DNA of 41,226 bases from Lactobacillus iners DSM 13335 (lineage in GTDB: Bacteria; Bacillota; Bacilli; Lactobacillales; Lactobacillaceae), in the NCBI RefSeq assembly GCF_000160875.1, contig NZ_GG700801.1, positions 76,253 through 117,478 of the forward strand, read 5' to 3'. Under the pieces are notes generated by a model. It did no database searches. It was given only the letters and a program-made list of their open reading frames with translations, and was not told where the DNA came from. Below are positions 1 through 8,889 of this stretch, one piece after another. Made by a program: the position numbers and the translations under genes. Each line of letters begins with the position of its first letter. The first letter of the stretch is position 1.

Positions 1-268
1 TATCGGCATAGCACGTGCATTTGCTTACGGCGGGCACACTGGGCAGGAAATATATGATCCCCAAATATCAGTGAAGGAAATCAAAACACACGATGATTAT
101 CGCCATCACAAAAGTACAACCATCAATCACTTTTATGAAAAGCTGCTGAAATTAGCAAGTTCAATGAATACCAGAACGGGAAAACAGGAAGCCATTCGTC
201 GAACAAAGTATATGCGTGATTTCTTATCTGAATTCCAAATGGAAACAGATGTAAAAGATGAGTGCTGA
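1..268 (+). CDS. HD-domain phosphohydrolase, 3' end only
   Basis: The reading frame is open from the first base and ends at the TGA at 266-268, so only the last ~88 residues are present. The visible part has the block IGIARAFAYGGHTGQEIYDP followed by a helical tail (HFYEKLLKL, a Met-Asn-Thr segment, YMRDFLSEF). This matches the C-terminal half of the YpgQ/YedJ-like HD-domain phosphohydrolases as I remember them. The HD metal-binding motifs would lie upstream of the window. A GTG at 71 could be read as a start, but the family-like sequence before it shows it is internal. The gene faces the aspartate racemase gene, with a shared terminator between them. The substrate is unknown; these enzymes are generally thought to act on nucleotides. 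Confidence 0.75.
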   Translation, partial: IGIARAFAYGGHTGQEIYDPQISVKEIKTHDDYRHHKSTTINHFYEKLLKLASSMNTRTGKQEAIRRTKYMRDFLSEFQMETDVKDEC

Positions 269-300
269 ATTTCATCCGTTCTTACACAACAGATTTAAGA

Positions 301-345
301 AAATGACCACACTGGAGCATCTTATACTCTAGTGTGGTCATTTGT
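301..345. terminator. Bidirectional Rho-independent terminator
   Basis: An inverted repeat pairs 301-317 with 327-343 (17 bp, one G-T wobble, core AATGACCACACT/AGTGTGGTCATT) around a 9-nt loop. It is flanked by A-rich sequence on the left and TTTGTTTT on the right. It lies between the convergent HD gene (ending at 268) and the racemase gene (ending at 351), so it can stop both transcripts and mark the end of the long minus-strand operon. Confidence 0.85.
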
Positions 346-350
346 TTTGA

Positions 351-1097
351 TTAATACATATATTTTTTTAGAGCCTGTTGCGGTTCAATACCCTGTCTAA
401 TTTTTAATGCAACATCAATGGTGACATCTGCAATAATTGATTGTGGATCAATAACATTATATGGATGATCTGATGCTTTTTCTTGTGCTAAAGATAATTC
501 TGTACATCCTAGCAAAATAACATGACAACCATATTTATCATGCATCAATTGCAAGATTTTATAAAAAAGTTGTGCATCAACTATGCCCTTTTCTTTAATA
601 TTTTTGTATATCAACTCATTAACTAAAGGTTGAATTTCAGGTCCACCAAATTCAACCTGACGACCTACTTTACTTAATTCATCAGCATATAAGTGATCAT
701 AAATAGATCCTTCAGTTGCAATCAATCCAATCTTTTTTTCGTTAGGATAATTATCAATAAAATTATGTATTGCAATTCGCATCATATGTAAAAATGGAAC
801 ATCTGTCAAAGAAGCCAACTCATTATAATAATAATGAGCAGTATTGCATGGCATAACGAAAAAATCTGGTTTTAATTGAGCCTGTGACAAAACATCACTA
901 CGCAATGCTGGAAAAAAATCAGGCTGTGTATGATCTTTAATATAAGCAGTACGATCTGGGATTTGTGCATCATTAACCAAAATATAGTTTAAATAATCTT
1001 GATCACATTTGATTTTAACCCTACTATTAATCAACCGTACATAACTTTCTGTTGCAATAGTACCCATACCGCCAATTATCGAAAAAAAATGTTCCAT
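351..1097 (-). CDS. racD: Aspartate/glutamate racemase family protein, probable aspartate racemase
   Basis: A protein of 248 residues, a normal length for cofactor-independent Asp/Glu racemases. The two catalytic cysteines are visible: Cys84 in the MPCNTAHY motif and Cys198 in LLGCTELSLA. The N-terminal IIGGMGTIAT motif is typical of aspartate racemase rather than MurI. The start is supported by AAAGG nine bases upstream of the ATG. It follows murE by 23 bp. Lactobacilli with L-Lys-type peptidoglycan usually build a D-Asp crossbridge, so the inferred role is to convert L-Asp to D-Asp in the cytoplasm for cell-wall synthesis. Glutamate racemase activity cannot be fully excluded from sequence. 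Confidence 0.85.
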   Translation of the reverse strand: MEHFFSIIGGMGTIATESYVRLINSRVKIKCDQDYLNYILVNDAQIPDRTAYIKDHTQPDFFPALRSDVLSQAQLKPDFFVMPCNTAHYYYNELASLTDVPFLHMMRIAIHNFIDNYPNEKKIGLIATEGSIYDHLYADELSKVGRQVEFGGPEIQPLVNELIYKNIKEKGIVDAQLFYKILQLMHDKYGCHVILLGCTELSLAQEKASDHPYNVIDPQSIIADVTIDVALKIRQGIEPQQALKKYMY

Positions 1098-1120
1098 ATA
1101 CTTATACCTTTTTCAGTACT

Positions 1121-2680
1121 TTAATTTTCTAATTTATTAATTACTTCTTGAGCTACCTTAATATCTGTTGGGTAAGGAGTATCTACACCTCTTATTTTTT
1201 GATATGGATCAGCACCCTTACCACATATCAATACAACATCATCATCTTTAGCCCCTTTGATAGCTTCAGCAATGGCCTTTTGCCGATCTAATTCAATCAT
1301 TACTTGACAGCGATCATGATCAATACCGGCCGCAATTTCATCAGCAATAACTTGGGCATCTTCAAAGCCTGGATCATCAGTAGTTAAAAATACTTGGTTA
1401 GCATACAAACTCAAACTCTCACTAAAGCCTGCTCTACGAGAAATACCTTTATCACCAGGAGCTCCAACTACAACAATTATCTTAGGACTATCGAACTCCT
1501 TTTGCATAAAACTCATCAAAGCAATCATTGAAGCCTTATTATGTGCATAATCGACGATAACTGTTCCATGATTGGCAGTCGTTAAGGTTTCCATTCGTCC
1601 AGGAATAGTAACATTCTTAATACCATCATAGCAATCTTGATAATTAACTCCAGCTAACCCTGCTCCAATAATTGCAGCAGTAGCATTAATTTCGTTGAAA
1701 TCGCCTATCATCTTCAAACTATAATTTCCTTCAACGGGGATATTGCGTGCAGCATCAGTTTCACTATATAGTTTGAATTTAGTCTCACACATATCGGTTT
1801 CCACAGAAGCAAATCTAAAATCAATTGGACGCTTTAAATCTGGATTATCATAATCATTACGTGCAAACAAATAGATGCTATCTGGATTAGTCGTAGTTGT
1901 TGCAGCAGCATAGATTTCATCGAAATGATCAGTCATTGCATTAATAATACATTTTCTGGAATTAACCATTAATTGCAATTTACAATGTAAATAATCTTCA
2001 AAATTAGGATGCTCATTAACTCCGATATGATCTGGCGTAATATTTAAGAAAAAGCCCAAATCATAAGTTAATCCAAAAACTCGATTTTTCTTATAAGCCT
2101 GAGATGATACTTCCATAACTAAATGCGTCATACCATTATCTACAGCACGTCGCATATCTCTAAATAAATCTAGAGATTCTGGCGTTGTAAGACTCGATTT
2201 AAAACGATCTTCAGGTTTAGGCCCTACTACATCATCAACAGATGAAAACAAAGCTGTTCTACCACCATTTAACTTATCTAAGATTCCTTTTAAGAAATAA
2301 GCAGATGTTGTTTTTCCTTTGGTTCCAGTGAAAGCTATTAAGAATAAATCATCTTGTGGGAAACGATAAAAAGCAGCTGATAACAATGACATAGCCTTTG
2401 TCACATTGCTTACAATCAAAGCGTGCATCCCTTTTCCTTCAGGATATGGTTGCTCTGCTACATAACAAATTGCACCATTTTCTTTAGCATAAGATAAATA
2501 GGTAGGACGAAATCCTTTTCCCTTACAGAAAAATAACGTATTTGTTTTAATATCACGTGAATCATATGATATATAATCCATCTTTGTTGAAACAACATCT
2601 TGCGTTGCACATGATTTTAATAAATGATGTTCTTTCAATATCAATATACACGTATTTAATGAAATGCTTGACTCGCTCAT
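1121..2680 (-). CDS. murE: UDP-MurNAc-tripeptide synthetase, L-lysine type
   Basis: A cytoplasmic Mur ligase of 519 residues. It adds the third stem-peptide residue to UDP-MurNAc-L-Ala-D-Glu with ATP. The P-loop GTKGKTT is at 119-125, the Lys of HCKLQLM at ~234 fits the carbamylated lysine of Mur ligases, and the C-terminal domain begins around VDYAHN (~377). The amino-acid-selecting loop reads TTDDPGFED (~433-441). Enzymes that add meso-diaminopimelate carry DNPR here, so L-lysine is the likely substrate. GGGAGAGAG precedes the ATG. It sits between a two-component system and an aspartate racemase, which makes a compact wall-precursor group. Confidence 0.9.
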   Translation of the reverse strand: MSESSISLNTCILILKEHHLLKSCATQDVVSTKMDYISYDSRDIKTNTLFFCKGKGFRPTYLSYAKENGAICYVAEQPYPEGKGMHALIVSNVTKAMSLLSAAFYRFPQDDLFLIAFTGTKGKTTSAYFLKGILDKLNGGRTALFSSVDDVVGPKPEDRFKSSLTTPESLDLFRDMRRAVDNGMTHLVMEVSSQAYKKNRVFGLTYDLGFFLNITPDHIGVNEHPNFEDYLHCKLQLMVNSRKCIINAMTDHFDEIYAAATTTTNPDSIYLFARNDYDNPDLKRPIDFRFASVETDMCETKFKLYSETDAARNIPVEGNYSLKMIGDFNEINATAAIIGAGLAGVNYQDCYDGIKNVTIPGRMETLTTANHGTVIVDYAHNKASMIALMSFMQKEFDSPKIIVVVGAPGDKGISRRAGFSESLSLYANQVFLTTDDPGFEDAQVIADEIAAGIDHDRCQVMIELDRQKAIAEAIKGAKDDDVVLICGKGADPYQKIRGVDTPYPTDIKVAQEVINKLEN

Positions 2681-2714
2681 GCTCTCTCTCCCAATTAAAT
2701 CAATTCAGTGTAAA

Positions 2715-3896
2715 TTATAGCACATCCAAATTATTTTTTTGTATGTTTATAGGTAAGTCGATAATAAAAGAAGTCAATTTCTGATTAGATGTGCAAAAAA
2801 TAGTTCCATGATGCATCTCGACGATTGTTTTAGTAATAGCTAGTCCTAATCCTGAACCACCAGTTTTTGGTGAACGTGATTCTTCAACGCGATAAAATCG
2901 ATCAAACAACTTACCCAACGCATCTTGTGGAATAGCTTGGCCATCATTAGAAACGATAATTTGCACCATATCATTACTGATTTTTTTGACAGAAACATAA
3001 ATATTTTTAGCACCAACACCATATTTAACCGCATTGGAAATTAAATTGTTAAACATTCTGACAATCTTTTTAACATCGACAGCTATCTCTAGATCTTGCG
3101 GTTCACAAGAAGTTTTAATATCAATCTGCTTCTTTTCAGCTTCTAAGGCAAAACCTGCAGCAATTTGTTCTATTAGTGATGATATTTTTATTTGCTCGAG
3201 TTCTAATTTTTTATCATGTGAAAAATTTAGAGTCGCATATTCAAATAAATCATTAGTCATCGATTTCATTTGCAAAGATTTATCAAAAACAATATTAAGA
3301 TATTCTTGCCGTTGAGCTGGTAACATACTATTTTGATGCATCTTTAGCAAACTCATATAACCAATGATAGAAGTCAAAGGTGTTCTCAAATCATGTGATA
3401 AATTAGCAATTAATTCATCCTTGGACTTTTCAACAGCTTTTTCTTCAGAAATAGCCATACATGTACTATCAACTAAAGCATTAATTGAATCTACTACATC
3501 TTGCAACGGTCCCTTAAATTTAAATGGGATTCGATAATTAAAATGTCCATCCGCAATATAATGCAATTCTTTAATGATATGATACATTTGAAATTGATGA
3601 TACCGACGCATCATTCGCAGATATACGACAAATAATTCTAAAACAAAAATCACATTTATTATTACTTTTTGCCACGCAAAGAAAGGTAGATGATTCCAAT
3701 TATTTAACGTGTTATTAAATAATAATATGCCATCCACAAATTTGGAACTACCTAAAATCAGCAAATTTAGCAACACTAATAGCGACAAATTTAACAAACA
3801 TAACAATCCAAATGTAACAACTGCTTCTAATATTAATCGTATTTTTTCTTTTTTACTTAGAAAAGTTACTTCTTCATCACAACTATTATATTTCAA
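2715..3896 (-). CDS. Membrane sensor histidine kinase, VanS-like
   Basis: A protein of 393 residues. Two membrane segments are predicted at about 22-48 and 76-94, with a short ~28-residue outer loop, then a linker and the kinase core. The H-box SHDLRTPLTSIIGY puts the phosphorylated His at 168. The N-box (NNLISNAVKYG) and G-box (GGSGLGLAI) are intact. The start is a TTG at 3896 with AGGA seven bases upstream. It overlaps the regulator's stop codon by 11 bp, so the two are translationally coupled. The small outer loop suggests sensing within or near the membrane, as in cell-envelope stress sensors. The signal is not known. The neighbour murE suggests a wall role, which is inference. Confidence 0.88.
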   Translation of the reverse strand: MKYNSCDEEVTFLSKKEKIRLILEAVVTFGLLCLLNLSLLVLLNLLILGSSKFVDGILLFNNTLNNWNHLPFFAWQKVIINVIFVLELFVVYLRMMRRYHQFQMYHIIKELHYIADGHFNYRIPFKFKGPLQDVVDSINALVDSTCMAISEEKAVEKSKDELIANLSHDLRTPLTSIIGYMSLLKMHQNSMLPAQRQEYLNIVFDKSLQMKSMTNDLFEYATLNFSHDKKLELEQIKISSLIEQIAAGFALEAEKKQIDIKTSCEPQDLEIAVDVKKIVRMFNNLISNAVKYGVGAKNIYVSVKKISNDMVQIIVSNDGQAIPQDALGKLFDRFYRVEESRSPKTGGSGLGLAITKTIVEMHHGTIFCTSNQKLTSFIIDLPINIQKNNLDVL

Positions 3897-4575
3897 TTTT
3901 ATATCCTACGCCCCACACTGTCTGAACTACTTCAGAACCTGCAGTAGCTTCTTGAATCTTATCACGAAGATGTGAAACATGAACCATTACTGTCTTAGTT
4001 GAAACTATCGATTCTTGTTTCCAAACTCGTTCAAATATTTCATTAGCAGAAAATACACGTCCTGGATGACTAGCTAACAAATATAAAATGCCAAATTCTA
4101 AAACTGTCAAATTAATTTTCACACCAGTTAAAGTTTTTACAACATGCGAATCTTTATTAATAACTAATGGACCAACTTCTATTAAATCAGGCATATCACT
4201 AACAATGTTTTTTTCACTACGTCTAATCAGTGAACGAATACGAGCCATAACTTCTAATGGATTAAAAGGTTTAGTCACATAATCGTCAGCACCTGTTAGT
4301 AATCCCTGAATTTTATCAAGGTCTTTAGTTCGGGCAGAGACAACTAAAATAGGAACTTCAGAATCTTTACGAACTTCTTTAATAAAATCAAGACCAGACA
4401 TTTCTGGCATCATGATATCCAATATGATACATGTAATACTTGGATCCATTCTAAATTTAGTTAAAGCTTCTCTACCGTCACATGCAACTATAGGATCATA
4501 ATTTTCATTTTTCAAATATATACTTAAAAGTTCAACAATTTCTTTATCATCATCTACAACTAATACTTTTACCAA
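3886..4575 (-). CDS. OmpR/PhoB-family response regulator, VanR-like
   Basis: A response regulator of 229 residues with an N-terminal receiver domain and a C-terminal winged helix. Acidic Asp9/Asp10, the phospho-acceptor Asp53 (in IILDIMMPEMS) and Lys102 (in YVTKPF) are all present. The DNA-binding domain ends in the usual VWGVGYKIE. The frame is open as far as 4656, but I chose the TTG at 4573-4575: it has AAAGGG six bases upstream, and the receiver fold starts at once with VKVLVVDDD. The longer start would overlap the end of tsaD and add 27 residues unlike the family. It works with the kinase encoded immediately downstream. Target genes are unknown, though murE and the racemase are cotranscribed candidates. 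Confidence 0.88.
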   Translation of the reverse strand: MVKVLVVDDDKEIVELLSIYLKNENYDPIVACDGREALTKFRMDPSITCIILDIMMPEMSGLDFIKEVRKDSEVPILVVSARTKDLDKIQGLLTGADDYVTKPFNPLEVMARIRSLIRRSEKNIVSDMPDLIEVGPLVINKDSHVVKTLTGVKINLTVLEFGILYLLASHPGRVFSANEIFERVWKQESIVSTKTVMVHVSHLRDKIQEATAGSEVVQTVWGVGYKIEI

Positions 4576-4606
4576 TTTTTTCCCTTTCAATCTCACATAA
4601 AAATTA

Positions 4607-5653
4607 TTATTTGTACAATTCATCTGAATAAGGTAATTCCAATGATGGATCTGCATTTAAATTCAAGTCACTAAATTGACCAGCAACATACAGATTATAA
4701 GCTGCAGCACCAATCATTGCAGCATTATCACCACATAATTTCAAATCAGGCATGATCACTTTCAAATGATGATCTTGATTAATCACAGCAATTTCTCGAT
4801 TTAATCGCTCTCTCAATCCAAGATTAGCTGCTACGCCACCACCCAAAATAAACGTCTTCGGCTTAAATTCTTTAATAGCACGCATAGTTTTGTAAGCTAA
4901 TACGTCAACAACAGCCGCCTGAAAACTAGCAGCTAAATCATATTTATCCAATTTTTGGTTAATTTGATCTGCATGATGACAAGTATTAATAAAGGCACTC
5001 TTTAAGCCAGAAAAAGAAAAGTCATAATCATAATCTTCTAGCATAGCACGAGGAAATTTAAAAGTGTCTTGACCTTGATGTGCCCATGTATCAATAGTTT
5101 TTCCGGCCGGATAATTCACACCCAAGACTCTGCCTATCTTATCATATGCTTCACCAGCAGCATCATCTCTAGTATCGCCAATAATTTCAAAATCAATCGG
5201 GCTTTTTAGCAAAACAAGTTCAGTATGTCCACCAGATACCTGTAAAGCTAATGCTGGATATTCAATAGTATCTTTTAATTGTGCAGCCATAATATGTCCC
5301 ATAATATGATCAACACCAATCAAAGGAATATTAGTCGCCATCGAAGCGGCTTTAGCAGCACTAACTCCAATCAACAACGCACCAACTAATCCAGGACCAT
5401 ATGTGACGGCAATCGCATCAATATCTTTCCATGTACAATTAGCTTGAGCTAAGGCCTCTTTAGTTATCTGCGTAATGACTTCAATATGGTGTCTACTTGC
5501 TACTTCAGGAACCACACCTCCGAAACGTTGATGACTTTTGATTTGAGTTGCTATAATTAAACTTTCTATTTCTGTACCATTTTTCACAATGGAAGTAGAT
5601 GTTTCATCACATGAACTTTCATATGCTAAAATGCGAATATTTTTTTGTGTCAC
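4607..5653 (-). CDS. tsaD: tRNA N6-adenosine threonylcarbamoyltransferase
   Basis: A protein of 348 residues, the normal TsaD (Gcp/YgjD) length. The metal-binding histidines are His116 and His120 in [12 protein letters not shown]. The ASKHA-fold motifs YESSCDETS (~11-19), GPGLVGAL and GGGVAAN are clear. It transfers the threonylcarbamoyl group to A37 of ANN-reading tRNAs, working with TsaB, TsaC and TsaE. TsaB is encoded just upstream, with rimI between them, the common Gram-positive layout. The spacing of ~20 bp from rimI suggests one transcript. Confidence 0.95.
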   Translation of the reverse strand: MTQKNIRILAYESSCDETSTSIVKNGTEIESLIIATQIKSHQRFGGVVPEVASRHHIEVITQITKEALAQANCTWKDIDAIAVTYGPGLVGALLIGVSAAKAASMATNIPLIGVDHIMGHIMAAQLKDTIEYPALALQVSGGHTELVLLKSPIDFEIIGDTRDDAAGEAYDKIGRVLGVNYPAGKTIDTWAHQGQDTFKFPRAMLEDYDYDFSFSGLKSAFINTCHHADQINQKLDKYDLAASFQAAVVDVLAYKTMRAIKEFKPKTFILGGGVAANLGLRERLNREIAVINQDHHLKVIMPDLKLCGDNAAMIGAAAYNLYVAGQFSDLNLNADPSLELPYSDELYK

Positions 5654-5672
5654 AATCTTTCTTCCTTCTATT

Positions 5673-6218
5673 TCAAAGTTTCAAAACCATATTTATTGCA
5701 TCTTCTTGCAATGTTGCATAATAATTTTTACGAATACTATCTGGTGTAAAACCCATCTTTCGATATATCCGCTGAGCATGCACATTTTTAACATTAACTT
5801 CCAGAGTAATCTTATCAATGTAATTATTTCGAACTAATGTGATAGCTTGCTGAAGCAACAAAGTACCAATTCCTTGAAATTGATATTCTAATTTAACACC
5901 AATAAATGCAATATGACCTTCATCAGAACTCATCTTTAAACCTAACACAGCTGCTAATTGTTGTCGACAATAAAGCACCAAATAAATATTTTCTGGGTTA
6001 GTTATTTCTGTTGTTAAATACTTAATATTCCAACACAAAGGTCGCGGACATAATTGATATTGCAAGTCGAGAATATTAACTATATCAGATGAATCAGCTT
6101 TACGAAGGTAATATTGCAGGCCATTTATTTTAACTTTCATCGGATTAAAAGTCATATTAATATCTGACTTACAAAAAAGACTTTTAAACTTCCTCAACAT
6201 ATTCACTATCTGATGCAA
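5673..6218 (-). CDS. rimI: Ribosomal-protein-alanine N-acetyltransferase
   Basis: A GNAT-fold acetyltransferase. The acetyl-CoA-binding signature [13 protein letters not shown] and the C-terminal [13 protein letters not shown] motif are both visible. RimI acetylates the N-terminal alanine of ribosomal protein S18 and lies between tsaB and tsaD in many Firmicutes. The start is uncertain. The open frame begins at 6218, inside tsaB, but homologues usually start near the LRKADSSDI segment. An ATG at 6200 or one of the ATGs around 6136-6155 is equally possible, and none has a strong ribosome binding site. The full-length form would be 181 residues, longer than the usual ~150. Confidence 0.85.
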   Translation of the reverse strand: MHQIVNMLRKFKSLFCKSDINMTFNPMKVKINGLQYYLRKADSSDIVNILDLQYQLCPRPLCWNIKYLTTEITNPENIYLVLYCRQQLAAVLGLKMSSDEGHIAFIGVKLEYQFQGIGTLLLQQAITLVRNNYIDKITLEVNVKNVHAQRIYRKMGFTPDSIRKNYYATLQEDAINMVLKL

Positions 6219-6921
6219 AGTCCTTTCCGGTCTTACGATGCCAATCCATTTCTGCTTGCGTTCTTCTTAAATATCTAGGTAAAAATAGATCGGGATCTTG
6301 GGCAATTTCATCTACAGCTAACTTACCAATATTTGTAGCATGTAAGATATTTTCTTCAGCTGCTGCTTGTCTATATTGGGATGGACTGAAAAAAGCTTCA
6401 ATTTCAGACTTATAATTGGCTATATCACTTCCAACAAAAACAATTGGATAGTCAAGCTCTAATTGAGCAACTTTATCTAATAATTTAGATAAATTATAAT
6501 GTCCATCTGCAAGCAATTGCTTTAATTGACCATCTTCTTTTAAATACACACCTGCAAAGAAGTTTAAATTGCGAGCATCTAGCTCACTAATTAAAATTTC
6601 CCGATTACTAGTTACTCCCTGAGCTAAAGCCTTTAGTGTCGAAACACCAACCAAGGGCTTATTCAAAATAGAAGCAAACATTTTGGCAGTCGTAATTGAA
6701 ATTCTTAATCCAGTATATGAACCTGGACCTTGTGCGACTGCAAAGCGATCAATTTCTTGCAACGTTAACTGATTTTGCTTAAGTAACTCATCAATTAATG
6801 GATCTAATCGCTCAGCATGATTGTGCATCCCTAATTCATTTTTTTCTGCAATAATCTGTTCTCCGTCAGTCAAGGCGACACTTAAGTGGTCTGTGGCGGT
6901 AGTAATACTTAAAACTTTCAT
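6184..6921 (-). CDS. tsaB: tRNA threonylcarbamoyladenosine biosynthesis protein TsaB
   Basis: A protein of 245 residues from the ATG at 6921. It begins MKVLSITTATDHLSVAL and contains GPGSYTGLRISITTAKMFA, the hallmark of TsaB. TsaB is a pseudo-enzyme of the ASKHA family that dimerises with TsaD for t6A synthesis. The frame has a TTG one codon further upstream, but GGAAGAGA sits well spaced for the ATG. Its 3' end overlaps the longest rimI frame. Confidence 0.93.
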   Translation of the reverse strand: MKVLSITTATDHLSVALTDGEQIIAEKNELGMHNHAERLDPLIDELLKQNQLTLQEIDRFAVAQGPGSYTGLRISITTAKMFASILNKPLVGVSTLKALAQGVTSNREILISELDARNLNFFAGVYLKEDGQLKQLLADGHYNLSKLLDKVAQLELDYPIVFVGSDIANYKSEIEAFFSPSQYRQAAAEENILHATNIGKLAVDEIAQDPDLFLPRYLRRTQAEMDWHRKTGKDFASDSEYVEEV

Positions 6922-6934
6922 CAACTATCTCTTC

Positions 6935-7654
6935 CTATTTATCACTAACCCAACTAATCTTGGCAACAGTTAATATTTGCTCATCACGCTTAATCGTATG
7001 ATAACTTACACTGTGATCAGCATTCCATGTTAATGTTACAACAGCAGATTGGTCATATAAAATTTCCTTACGAAATTGAATTGAAGCTGCAACCATCGAA
7101 TGACTATTCAAAAAATCTCGTGGAATAGTATTAACTATCCAATCAAAATAGCGACCATTAGTTAAATGATGATTGACATCCAAATCACTATACATTACAC
7201 GATAACTTCGCTGAAAATCTTCCTGCCCTGCAAGAACTTTAATGCGGTCAAAATGCGGTAATTTTGCTATTTTTTGAGCATCCGAAATCCCCACTTTTGC
7301 TGAATCTAACTCAATCATCCTGCGTGAAAGCAAATCAAATAAAATCCACTGACTATTAATCGTAACTAGCTCATTTTCTTGAAGATCTTTAACTAAAAAT
7401 TTGATATATGCAAAAAAGCGATTATAATAACACAAATCAATCTTAATCGTAATTTGGTCATCAAATTTTGGCAATTTATTAATATCAAATTGATAATTAA
7501 CTACCACCCAACCAGCATGTTCAATCTTAATACAAGGATCAAGCAAATGACTCATAGTATCCATCATGTAGCTAATCAACATGGACATCTTTAGACGTCC
7601 ACTTTCGTCGCAATCGTGGGATTTTATTGTATATTTTTTCTCCAACTTTTCCAT
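6935..7654 (-). CDS. Acyl-ACP thioesterase
   Basis: A protein of 239 residues with two hot-dog halves, matching the bacterial acyl-ACP thioesterase family (PF01643). The N-terminal half starts KYTIKSHDCDESGRLKMSMLISYMMD-like, and the second half carries the YSDLDVNHHLTNGRYFDWI motif with the conserved Asn-His pair. It releases free fatty acids from acyl-ACP in the cytoplasm. In lactobacilli this gene commonly follows rsmI, as here (10-bp gap). Confidence 0.88.
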   Translation of the reverse strand: MEKLEKKYTIKSHDCDESGRLKMSMLISYMMDTMSHLLDPCIKIEHAGWVVVNYQFDINKLPKFDDQITIKIDLCYYNRFFAYIKFLVKDLQENELVTINSQWILFDLLSRRMIELDSAKVGISDAQKIAKLPHFDRIKVLAGQEDFQRSYRVMYSDLDVNHHLTNGRYFDWIVNTIPRDFLNSHSMVAASIQFRKEILYDQSAVVTLTWNADHSVSYHTIKRDEQILTVAKISWVSDK

Positions 7655-7663
7655 AATAGTTCC

Positions 7664-8518
7664 TTATTTTTGATGGTACTTATCATATAATTCATTTTTA
7701 GAAATATTATATTTTTTGGCAATATTTTTAATAGCGTCTTTATTGCTCATACCACTTGCAACTGCTTGATTAACTTCAACTAACATCTGATCGATAGATA
7801 TAGTTTCTTCTTCCTTAGCTGGAGAAAGCAAAATTACAAACTCTCCACGTGGTGCATTTTCAGCAAAATAATTAGTAATCTCACCAATACTACCCCTAAT
7901 AAATTCTTCATGAATTTTGGTTAATTCTCTAGCACAAACTATCTCACGATTTTCACCAACTACTTTTTGTAAATTAGTTAAAGTTTTTAATAAACGATGT
8001 GGTGCTTCATAAAAAATTGACGTACCAGTAAAAGTAGCCATTTTATTAAAAAAAGCAATTTGTTCGGTAGCTTTCCTTGATAAAAAGCCATAGTAAATGA
8101 ATGGTTGGGCATCAAAACCTGAAGCAATTAAAGCCGTAGCAAAAGCCGAAGGCCCTGGAAGCGGAATAACTGCTATATCATTTTTAATGCATTCCTGTAC
8201 TAAAATAAAGCCAGGATCAGAAATAACCGGCATACCAGCATCGGATATCTCCGCTATCTTCTTTCCTTCTTTCATAAGTGCAATTAATTCTGGAGCTCGT
8301 TGCTTGGAATTGTACTTATGAAAAGAGATCATTTTATTATGTACGCCAATTTTTTCCAATAAAATCCCACTAGTACGCGTATCTTCAGCAGCAATATAAT
8401 CTACTTCCATTAAAATTCTTTTGGCACGCAGAGTTATATCTTCTAAATTTCCAATAGGAGTTGGCACCAAATAAAGACAACCTTGCGTTTCGTCGTTAAA
8501 ACTACTTTGTCGTTGCAT
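7664..8518 (-). CDS. rsmI: 16S rRNA (cytidine1402-2'-O)-methyltransferase
   Basis: A protein of 284 residues, with the tetrapyrrole-methylase fold. Family motifs seen are LVPTPIGNLEDITLRA at the N-terminus, AAEDTRTS, EISDAGMPVISDPG and PLPGPSAFATALIASG. It methylates the ribose of C1402 in the 16S P-site. It follows yabA by 2 bp, a conserved Firmicutes pair, and AGAAAGAAG within the end of yabA serves as ribosome binding site. Confidence 0.95.
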   Translation of the reverse strand: MQRQSSFNDETQGCLYLVPTPIGNLEDITLRAKRILMEVDYIAAEDTRTSGILLEKIGVHNKMISFHKYNSKQRAPELIALMKEGKKIAEISDAGMPVISDPGFILVQECIKNDIAVIPLPGPSAFATALIASGFDAQPFIYYGFLSRKATEQIAFFNKMATFTGTSIFYEAPHRLLKTLTNLQKVVGENREIVCARELTKIHEEFIRGSIGEITNYFAENAPRGEFVILLSPAKEEETISIDQMLVEVNQAVASGMSNKDAIKNIAKKYNISKNELYDKYHQK

Positions 8519-8520
8519 GC

Positions 8521-8883
8521 TTACTTCTTTCTATTGCTCAAATTACCATGATTAACAAAATTATCCAAAATATCTAGGCAAAACATACAATCTTCACCTT
8601 GATCTCGATGAGAACCATAATACATATTACAAATATGATACCCAGAATCATAAATATTACGCAAAGACTTCAATCCTGCTTGTGGCTTTACACTGCCATT
8701 ATTTTCTTTATGATCTAATTTATTAATCTTTTCTCTTAATAATTGATTTTCAACTTTCAACTCTGTATTTTCTTTTAAAATATCGAGCATTTCAATTTCT
8801 AAATTTTCCACCGTATTAGTCATAGCTTTGAGACTATTTTTTAATTGTGTTAATTGTGCAAAAGGATCTAACAAGTTAAACAC
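8521..8883 (-). CDS. yabA: DNA replication initiation control protein YabA
   Basis: A small protein of 120 residues. The N-terminal ~60 residues form a leucine-rich coiled coil (tetramerisation). The C-terminal zinc site is visible as HIC...CMFC in SGYHICNMYYG and GEDCMFCLDIL. YabA binds DnaA and the DnaN clamp to limit re-initiation. The start is a GTG at 8881-8883 with only a weak upstream ribosome binding site. It lies between holB and rsmI, as in Bacillus. Confidence 0.92.
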   Translation of the reverse strand: MFNLLDPFAQLTQLKNSLKAMTNTVENLEIEMLDILKENTELKVENQLLREKINKLDHKENNGSVKPQAGLKSLRNIYDSGYHICNMYYGSHRDQGEDCMFCLDILDNFVNHGNLSNRKK

Positions 8884-8889
8884 TCATTT

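Noticed and set aside
2846..3034. Small frame within the histidine kinase gene
   Set aside because: It overlaps the N- and G-box coding region of the kinase in another frame and has no family-like sequence.
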